Source: Bugula neritina
Taxonomy: Eukaryota; Bryozoa; Gymnolaemata; Cheilostomatida; Bugulidae
DNA length: 64,000 bases
NCBI GenBank assembly: GCA_964035545.1
Contig: OZ037768.1
Span: 1,287,501-1,351,500 of the forward strand
Reading direction: 5' to 3'
How positions within the stretch are numbered: position 1 is the stretch's first letter; every line of letters starts with the position of its first letter. Under the pieces are notes generated by a model that saw only the letters and a list, made by a program, of their open reading frames with translations, had not been told where the DNA came from and ran no database searches. A program made the position numbers and the translations under genes. This document shows positions 50,201 to 60,100 of this stretch, in pieces.

Positions 50201-53200
50201 TTGTTCCCATTTCCTGTCGTAACAACATAATATTATCTACAGATATCATCTGCATATATTATAACTATTCTGAACATGTTTTTAAATTATTACCTTCAAA
50301 GGAATAAAGACAGAAATCACTATTAAGAAGGATTGAGAATTTAAGTATTGGAAAAAATTACAACCTATTACAAGAGTTGTCTACTCAATGAAATACATTG
50401 ACCGCCAATTAAAAAGCATATGAATAGACCTGGATACTGTTCATCATTCCACTCCCAGTTCCAGAACACTCTACTACCAAAGGAAGTCCTGATCTTCCCC
50501 GCCCAGTCCTGTATCCAGACAGCTGATACTTTGACTCCGTTATCTTCTACTTTATTGAGTAGCTGATTCATCCTGTCTGTACCGCCTTGCAGACCCACAA
50601 TCGCTCCTTCAGATACCCAGTCCGGCAACTCGGGCATCACACCGGTGGCCTTGACATAGACTTGAGAAAGATCACTGATTGTCATATCGACGCCCCCGGC
50701 AACCTGGAGTGACCTTGAAAAAGAAATAATAAGCGACTCAGTCATTTCCTTCAGAATTCCCAACATTTAACAGCTAAGATTAAAATTCATAATCTTACAG
50801 ACATACTCAATACTTTGTAGCCAGAAATTAAAATGAAAAACATGTTAATAAAGTTCATAATCCACCAATTTTGTTGTTCATAATCCATCAATTTTGTTGT
50901 TCAAAAACAGGAAAACACAAAAATCCGATGTGGCTAAACTATTGGAGTGGAAAATATCTCAATATGAAATCAAAGTAGTATAACTCCAAAATTGTTACAT
51001 AAAACCGGTCAAGCACTACCACTTACCCAACATTACCATGCACTTCAAGTTCATGAACACTAGTACTTGTAAAATCTAAGATGGTGTAGTAGGTGGCAGT
51101 AGAGTGCACCATGTAGCCTCTGCTAGAGAAGAAAGTTGGCTCCCCATAGTAGGTGGTGTAGTAGTCGCCACCCGCACCGCCAGACAATGTGTCAGCATAG
51201 AACGTGACTATTGAGGACTTGTTTCTCCCGACACCTTAAATCACACAATTCTAGTGAGAAACAAGAGACAGGGCAGCCACCTCTCAAACCTAGACTCTAA
51301 ATTTAATGACAAACACAATAAACTCTTCCCACCAGCAATTTCCTTCCATATTTCATACTTATAAAAGCTATGAATAATTTTAATATAAAAGAATTATGTA
51401 ACACACTTTATTCAATAGAAGAGATGCTGATAAAATGAATCACATAAATTTACCCTGTTCTCTAGTCCAAATAGGGTATTTTCTACCCCGTAGATTGAGG
51501 GAGGTAAACTGCTCGCCCCCTCCGTATACATATTCAGACTCCTGGGCTACAAACCGTATCCATATTCTATCATAACCATCAGGCAAGTCAGTGAATTGTA
51601 TTTCACCAAATGGATCTCCATCCACAAGAGTTAGAGTAACCTATCAAAACGAATATGCATTGAATAAGAAATGGAGAGAAGGAGATTGAATGTAAATTGT
51701 GAATATTCAAATATATTTTTAGTATGACTGTTATCTATAGTCAACAAACACACACCTCTGTGTGGCTCTATCAAGGAGCCTACTGATAAGATGGCAGTAG
51801 CCTGTGTTTAATAGATAACAGCAATACTTTATGTGCTCAGGCTGAGTAGGTGCAGACATGCATAGCCTTAGTTCCTATTACATTTCTTAGATGAGAGATG
51901 GAGAGTCCATGAAAATAAAATGAGCACTCTTCGAATCTAAGAGCTAAATTTGGAAATTAAAAACTCAAGTCAAATCTACAAATATTTTTTCTCAGAGATA
52001 GTTTCATGCAAAATTATTTCCTTTCCTTTAGCTAGTAGTGTACTGAGAGGGAGAATTTTGTTCTTGAGAAAACGGGTAAAATTTATTATATGAAAAGATA
52101 TACAAGCTCTTAAATTTGACGCTGGAGTTGGAAATATTATGAGCTCTATACCATGAGCTCTACAATATAGTAAATTACCGCAAGAGATGAGTCGCTGACA
52201 GAGGTGAATTTATATTGTCTATGGGATACGGCTGTTAAAAGAGACAACGGAATTCTTCGCTCAACGGTGTCCACAATGTCAAAGTTTCCATGGTACTCAT
52301 TAAATGTAGTGGTTCCAGAGCCAACATAGACACATGGATATTGGCCAGAGTGCTCTATAACCTAGATGTCAATGGATACATGACACGCACATTCCATATT
52401 ATTCTATAACTCTGCATATGTTCAAAGTCCAGCAATGATTAGAGAGTCTGTGAACATGGTGTGAGACTTGAACTGATAAATAGCAACCCTAATCTTAAAA
52501 GCAAATAAACTTGAAGCTAACTTATACCTGTAGACCTAGTATGATTACTATAACTATTGCTATTAGCAGTTACTAAGTTACTCATGCTATTTTAGTTTTA
52601 CCAAGGTGAATTTATTACAAAACTATCAAGACAAAAAAATCATTGATTTTCCAGTATAAGTTTTACTGAAATCACTTTATAAATATTACATAGAGTGACA
52701 TTAACATTTACATTCATATTGACATTGCACCCGTAAATTAATAACTAATCGGAATCCTAATCCTAAGGCTAATGATAATTACAAAAATACTAATAATAAT
52801 GATGATCACTAACTATTACTTATTACTAGACTGCCACTATAACTATTCCTGCATTTCTTTTAAGTTTTTGCGAGTTACAATCCTACTAATACCAATAGTA
52901 ATAGTAATACTACGTCAATATTTCAAGTTCATACTTGATAAATTTATAGTCGTAGCTTTTGATTTGAACTTGAAGGCCGGAATGAGAATCACAGCCAGAA
53001 AATAGTTCTATTTTAGTATTTACAGTTTTAACTTACCTGCATGGCTAATATTAATAACAACTACAAGTTAACCGTAAACACAAAAATATATCATGACACA
53101 ATAACTATTAGTATTAGCATTAATGTCAAAAAATACAATTAATATTAATATTATATCTTAAAATTATCTTGTAATCTACCTTGACGGAGTTGATTGCAAA

Positions 53201-53317
53201 AGAGGTTTTCCCTGCTGTTGAGCTATCCGTATCAACAGTCCATGTGTTAAGTGCTGCCGACGCCAAACAACACACATTTAGCACATGCAAAGCACAAATA
53301 AAATTTAATTTAAACAT
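47267..53317 (-). CDS. GH31 sulfoquinovosidase-like glycosidase, secreted and GPI-anchored
   Basis: Eleven exons, 729 aa: 53317-53180, 52361-52179, 51640-51454, 51234-51027, 50713-50430, 50019-49801, 49316-48988, 48907-48781, 48440-48196, 47959-47879, 47455-47267; all phases agree. Signal peptide at about 1-21. N-terminal beta domain (EYVYGGGEQF, NLRGRKYPIW). Catalytic barrel: WIQDWAGKIRTSFG, GWMADFSEY (nucleophile Asp424), FWAGDQNVDY (acid/base Asp492), MRTHEG (His557). C-terminal beta domain: WVHLW, APIGQPPVFY. It aligns throughout with bacterial YihQ, which hydrolyses alpha-sulfoquinovosides (plant/algal sulfolipid headgroups). YihQ's sulfonate-binding Arg301, Trp304 and Tyr508 correspond to Arg320, Trp323 and Tyr528 here. 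The C-terminus, a Pro/Ser linker then a hydrophobic tail with no cytoplasmic end, fits a GPI signal. Specificity is inferred from those residues; an ordinary alpha-glucosidase is less likely. Confidence 0.9.
47640..47870. repeat. AT-rich tandem repeat in a GH31-gene intron
   Basis: Irregular units of tattacaatactatgycata type running up to the donor of exon 47959-47879. Confidence 0.75.
48005..48195. repeat. about 80-bp tandem duplication containing a donor copy
   Basis: Two to three copies of a unit that on the minus strand includes ATTACAG then GTATTATATCATG. This matches the true donor of exon 48440-48196 (ATTACAG then GTAATATATCATG). Confidence 0.8.
48455..48780. repeat. AT-rich repeat (acatgtatattacaagtat type) in a GH31-gene intron
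   Basis: Units of about 10-20 bp fill the intron between exons 48440-48196 and 48907-48781. The donor-proximal sequence (minus GTAATATTACTTGTAATATA) is itself repeat-like. Confidence 0.82.
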
Positions 53318-54123
53318 AATAAACTTTAACTATGCCTTACTGGCACTACTTAGCAATTGCTCTTGAGAGAGTACTTTTCGTAACTGCAACACCGGGTACG
53401 AGCAAGGTCAATGTGCACGAAATGCGCTGTGCAGCATGACAGCTATGACCTCCATGACCTTGTTTACAAAAGCCCGATATAAACGAGGGATGTTTACTCT
53501 CTGAAGTGTAATCTACACTATAATTATATTGTTTCAGCATTGTGCACGCAATTTGTAAAATTACTATCACGCGAATAAATTATTATTATTTTGTGAAGTT
53601 GATGGTTATGCAATAGAGAGTTGTCTTCTTAATAAACGAGATATCAATTTAGTATGTCATGCAATGTACCATGAATTTATACTGCATTATAATTATAAAT
53701 TAAACCTATATCGAATTGAGTTTACAACTTTGAATTTAATTCAAAAATTATACTTTATGTTATATGCAAGCCTAAATATAAAGTAGAACTAGACACCAGA
53801 AATTTTTATAGATTGTAATTGATAAATTGCATGTAAGTTCAAGATGACTACCAATATACCAGAAAAGCTTTGTTAACGAAGTCCAACTTTACGGCGACAT
53901 TCATATATAAAAAACTATGAGAAAACTAGTTTCAAATACAAAAATGGTGGTAATATATTAGAAATCAGTTGAAAATGTGTAATAATTAGCAGTGATTTAT
54001 GATTAAGAGAATTGGAAATCAACTCAAGTGAAATATTATAACATGGAATTGGCGTGAAAAACATGGTGGAAGAGACATTTCACAGTAGAATAATGTTCAA
54101 GACCTAAAGAGCAGAGAGTCCAT
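53318..54123. other. intergenic region between the GH31 and CAPZA genes
   Basis: Holds the GH31 5' flank and copy B of the interspersed repeat, which reaches to within 20 bases of the CAPZA stop codon. No gene seen. Confidence 0.5.
53716..54104 (+). repeat. interspersed repeat copy B
   Basis: Same family and orientation as 46121-46436, with an extra block of about 80 bases near 53790-53870. It overlaps the presumed 3' UTR of CAPZA on the opposite strand. Confidence 0.8.
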
Positions 54124-57100
54124 TTAATGCTTCAAATCTTGTCCAATTTTGTATCCAAGAATATTATTCCAATCAAGTTTACTCTTAGTAACAGGGAGTT
54201 GTCTTCTCAAAGCCTTGAACGTAGTGTCAGACATGGCTACGTAATTATCAGTGATTCCCATCTGTAACATGGCATTATATAATTAAGGTAGAACACCACT
54301 TTGAAACTCTTTTCATAACTTGTAATCCTTTCTAACTTAAGCTCAGATAAGTATCAGGCATATAGGAAATATATTAGCAGTCCTTGGAGTCGTCACCTAC
54401 CTGATATTCATTCTCTGCCCGCTTCATTACAGCCAATAGCTCCTTACACAACTGCTGCTCGTTCTGCACAGTTACAAGCATAATACAGTATAACTTACAT
54501 ACATACATACATCAATATATACTTAGATATATCAATACATACTTATATACATTAATACATACTTATATACAATAACTTACATGCATACATACATACATAC
54601 TTATAAGTTATATACATGTCAAGTGACACAGAATACCTTACAGCATGTATTACCATATAACTTATGATAGACTATACTGTACAACTTACAGTGAATGACA
54701 GAATATAACTTACAGTAAATGACAGAGGATACTTACATTAAATGACACGGTGTCTTTAATCTCCTTAGAGCTCACCAGCTGTACATTACCGTCCTCATAG
54801 TAGTGCACCTGAACCTTCAGTATCCCAGTGACCTCCACATTGCCGCCAGACTCGGGGAATGTCAGAGACCACTGAGATCGCCACTTGCCGTTCCTACAAC
54901 AGGAAGCAGTAGGAGATAAACCCAACATGCGCACTTCTAACATCGAACACCAAATTAGAGTTCTACATACTAACAAAATAGTAAAAGATACCTGTATTAT
55001 AGTTTATCATCTCTCAATTACTATTTCATATAGTTTATGGTCGCTTTTACCAATTCAGAGAAAACAGTGACTAATGATTAAACATAAAAATCAATATTGA
55101 GTGACAACTGCAGCGGAGCAAACAGGAAATGAGATTAGAGGAAAAGACAGGAAATGGGATGTCGGAAAGCTGCTATACTGACCAGAAGTTGTGTGGCTGA
55201 TATTGATGGCTCTCAATGCACACAATAAGAGTGACGTTCCCATTGGCACTGGTTCCGTAGACTGAGCTCACCCCAAACTTATAGTGGTCTTTGATATATG
55301 AATTTATTGTCTTCTCTAAGGCCGACCTCCATGGCTCTGAGATGGAGTCAGACTGGGCGGGCTGAATGTCAGACGCCTCCTTGCGCATGTGATCAAATCT
55401 ACACACAGGAGTATACACCATGTCGTCACACAGCATAGCATCCAACAACCAGAGTAATAACTTACTAACAATTCTCATTTATACATTTGAAAACTATTGC
55501 ACAACAGTTGACAATATTATTCAACAGAAACTCTGACAGAACAAAAAATATGTCAAGTAAACACAAGTAACTAATTTCTAATATAATTTGGTAATGATTT
55601 AGACAAACACATAACTTAATAAATCAGCTGAGCCAAATGATACAACGTTATGTACAATCATAAAATGTTATACATTATATTTAATTATATTATATAAAGC
55701 ATCGTATACATATTACAATGTGCATAACTATATATGTGACCAGTCGCGACAAAACCGGGATGTGGCGGCGTTTATAAAGTGTAGTAAATGAAGGTTTAAT
55801 TTGGAAATACTTAAATTTGAAATTAATTTCCAATTTTTAGATTTTATACTTTTCTAATACATAAAAATTCAAGGATTTCAAAAATCATATTTTCGTAAGC
55901 ATTTGATGATTCCTTCAGCTCTAAAATTGCATTTAAAGTTGGTAACTAAGGCTTTCAATTTTTTAAATGATGAAAAAATTGCGAAGTTATCAATTAAAGA
56001 AAGAAGACAGTTTTAGTCATTTTCATAGCGTGAGATCTTACAAATTCATTTTTTATCAAATAAATTTAGCTTACACCTCTTTCTTCGTATTGTCAGAAGT
56101 ATCATATTTAAAATCGAAGGCTAGTTTTAGTTTTTCATCGTGTTCCATCCTAAGTTAGCTTTCAAGTTACTGAGCTGTTTTGCCATTTGGTGATAAATGC
56201 TGAACTTAATCTTTATCTTTAGCGTTCAAGCTTGAAAACCACAACAATACAGGTAATTATACTCAAAGCAATAATTTACGCTACTAACTTAGAATTGTTG
56301 CCAGGATTATTTGTAGTTATCAATTTATTATTATTTATACCATCACTAGGAGTATGTCTTAGTCTATTTTTATTCTATACTACTACTACTGTACTAGTAA
56401 CTATTTAAATGACTCTCACTATGACTCACAGTTTGAGGTACGGTTACTCATAATGAATATTATTCATGATTTATTGATACTGGTATTTAGTAGTAAAACC
56501 AAATGTAGCACTAGCTCATTAATATTAATAGTATAACTACAGTATAAGTAATTAATAATTATAAATTCACTATTAGTATTAGTATTACTATTAGTATCAC
56601 TGTATTAGTATTTGAGTCTGACTCTGAGTTTCGCCTTTGCTCTTAAAACTTGATACTCATACTGATAGTATTATATTTATTGATATATTCTATAGTTAAT
56701 ATTTCAATTTACATTAGACTTACTCTTAGTCTTGGTAACTTTTAGCCTCTGTCTTAGATTTTGTCAATACAGTTACTGATTACTATTATTATTAGTATTA
56801 ACATTAGGCCTACTAGTACTAGTCAAACTACCAGTTCCTTTTGTGATTGTTAAATTAGCTCAAAGTTTGCTCTAAAATATAACGATAAAATCTTTATCAC
56901 ATTATGCACGCTTACAGTTAGTGTTACTGTCAAAACTCAATTGATAATCATATTTATATTGATGAAAGCATCACCTATAACCAAATTGAAATGATAAATG
57001 TGACTAAATGCAAATGAGTATAATGATGAAATATTAATGCGAATTCATGATGATTCTATAGTTGGCTGACTTAGTTTTTCAGTAAGTTACTTTTAGTCTT

Positions 57101-60100
57101 ATTTAGTGAGTAGTAACACTAACTGAATGCATAAATAGTCTAAACTTTTTAATTTTATTATAAGATGAGCAAAAATTTATTCATATTTTAAAGTAATTTA
57201 TTGAATTCAAATTGATTTTATAGTAAATGTCTTTAATAGATTCAGTTGCACTTAGCTAGCTTTTTTACTCAATTGAATGCCTGAGTGGTTAATAGTTATC
57301 TAAAGACATTGCTTCAAAATTGCCAATTGCAGATATGCTAGATATTCAAGTGCATAATGTGTAATTTTACTGATAATACTATGTTAATATGGAATAATCC
57401 GATATTCTGTACATTTTAGAAAGTGGACTTGTGAGGGCATTAGAGTGAAGACTTATACCTACACAACTTTACTACCTATCAATCTAATACTTCTAATGTA
57501 GACACTCCGAATTTTGGCTTGCAAGGTTATGGCTTCTGCTTATTTCATTCATAAAAAGGTTTGTAGTCTTTTAATGATGTGCTTGAAAATTATCAAGAAT
57601 CTTTTTAATTTAAATTGTTCTGTTTAATTCAATAAATTTAAACGTTGATGAAATGCAGGATTACAATTAACTGCTGCCATAATAGTATCACAAGAGTGTT
57701 TAACCAACTAATTTTTTATAATATAACTGGGTATAATTTCTAATCAAGCTACCGTTTCCTTTTGTTATTTAAAAAAGTCACCATTCTACTTTCAGCTCTA
57801 GAATAGACAATAAGTGGGTAGATTGGCAGGATGGATGTCAAGTAGCAGCATCTATAATTGCTAGAAAATCAGCTGATGATAGTGATGAAGCTTGTGCCAC
57901 ATACATGATGTTATGTGTCCATACTCCGTAAACTCATATTTTGAAGACCAAGGAAGTAGAAAGATGATAAGTGCCTTCTTTGCAAAAACCGTAGAAGCTC
58001 CCTAATTTTCTTTTCTTGATAAGAGTTAATTCAAGCATAATGGTTGTATCCAGGCTGGATTTTTTACTGCATTTAATTGGTTTTTCAAAATAATGTATTT
58101 GATGTTTTAAATGTGAATATTAATGCCTAAATAAAACTCAAAAGTTCTAATAGCTGATTTTATGTTTATATTTTCAACATCTCAGCCAAATCAATTGCTA
58201 AATTTAGTTGCCGTTAGAGATTATAAAGATATTTATGAATGAACCTCGCATGATCTCATAATGGTCAAATAATTTTCTCATAAGTGTTCTACTCATTAAG
58301 CAATAATTATGAAACAGCACAGCTCAATAGCTGCAGTTTGATATATTACACAATATATTAGAGGAAAGGGAGATATTCAATGTATAAGAGGAAGCAGCTG
58401 CCATTTTGTTTTATTTGACTTCCTGCTGACTTGGATGCCTAATTGAAATATCTCAACACACAAACTTGCTGAAACATCCTCTTCTTTGCTGGAATTGTTA
58501 AACCTTTCAACCATTAAACAAAGCAAAAAGCAAATTGACAAATAAATTAGACAAAAAGTTTGACGGCCATATTTGACCTAATTTTATGTTGAGGCAGCAG
58601 GAAATTTAGTTTAACAGAAAGCCCAAACTTTCACAATTATTTTGATACCAAATTTGTCACTATTTCTTTTATACAAAGACCCGTTGCTAAGGCTTGTAAA
58701 TTGTAAACAAATAATTCTCAACTTATTCTAGAGTTGCCAACTTTAAACGCGATTTTCTCGAAACAGTAATTTAGAAATTCTAAAAACGTTGAAGTTTTTA
58801 AATACTGATATCTCGAGTTCTATTTATGCTAGAGACTTCAAATAAAGTGCAAAATGTTCGAAAAAGTCTGCTCTATCACTCCATAGTAATAACTAGGTTT
58901 TCAACAATTTATATACATCCCTTGTTTTGTGGTGCCAGGTCACATATATATACATATGTAATGAAGCATGTACACATTGCAATATATAGCAAAGTCTATG
59001 CACTACAATGTTCAACTGGTACAATATAATATAGATATGCAATATATAATACGGTTTATACAATTTAAACTATAACTTAGTATATTATATAAGCATATTC
59101 ACACCTAAAAGAGCATTTAGACTGAGGATCAAAGAATCTCCCTTCCCCGAGGTTACCATGTTCAGTGATCAGACACTGGTTAGCGTGGCCCTCCAATCGG
59201 CAAGGTGTGAACTGATCTTTATTATATTGAGCAAACGCCCTGCAAAGAAACACTCAAAGCTGTTGATATGCCATTCTGTTAGACTAGAATAGACTTCAAG
59301 GTCACATGTTTACTAGACGTTGTAAAGAATTGATTAGAAACAAACTTGCTAGGTCATGGTTCACTGGTTATACTGTACTTCGAACTGTAATTATTACCAT
59401 CTAAAAGTTGCACAAAACTCCTAACCCTAACATATTGTGATTAGTGCAGCTTTGCAGACAACTCGGCAGTGGATATAATTTGCTATCAAACTTTATAATA
59501 TAATATTTGAAATTTTGATTTCATAATAAAATACAAGTTGACATTATTTATTAGCATTGTGTATGCAATATATAAAATATGACCTTTACATGACCTTTAC
59601 ATGACCCATGACCTTCACATGAACTGTACTTACCCTCTGGCACCTTCACGGAGCAAAGTATCATTGTTTAATAGTATTCTTGTATCTAAAATAAGTCAAT
59701 AAAATGAAGACGTGGTACTTGGTTGAATGAGCTATTAAACCCTTTCTGTTTAGGGCGTATATTACATAGAAACCAGCCACATATACAAAATACAATTCAA
59801 CAATATGGTCACAGAAAGCGGTTCCTTCTTAAAATCAAAAATATGTTGCTACCATAAAAGATAATTAGAAAAAGACTAAATTTGTCGTTCAACAAGTAAA
59901 TTACGCAGGCATTGTTTTTTATTTTTTGAAGTCAAAACTAGCAAACGAGGTGCAATTGAATAAAGTTATAAGATAGCCAATTTAAGAGTGCAGTATTGTT
60001 GCTATATGTTGAGAAACAATCATGGGATCTTATCGCTAATCACATTCATAACAATCACGTGACAATATACTAACTAATTGCTGTACTAGAATCGCTGTAT

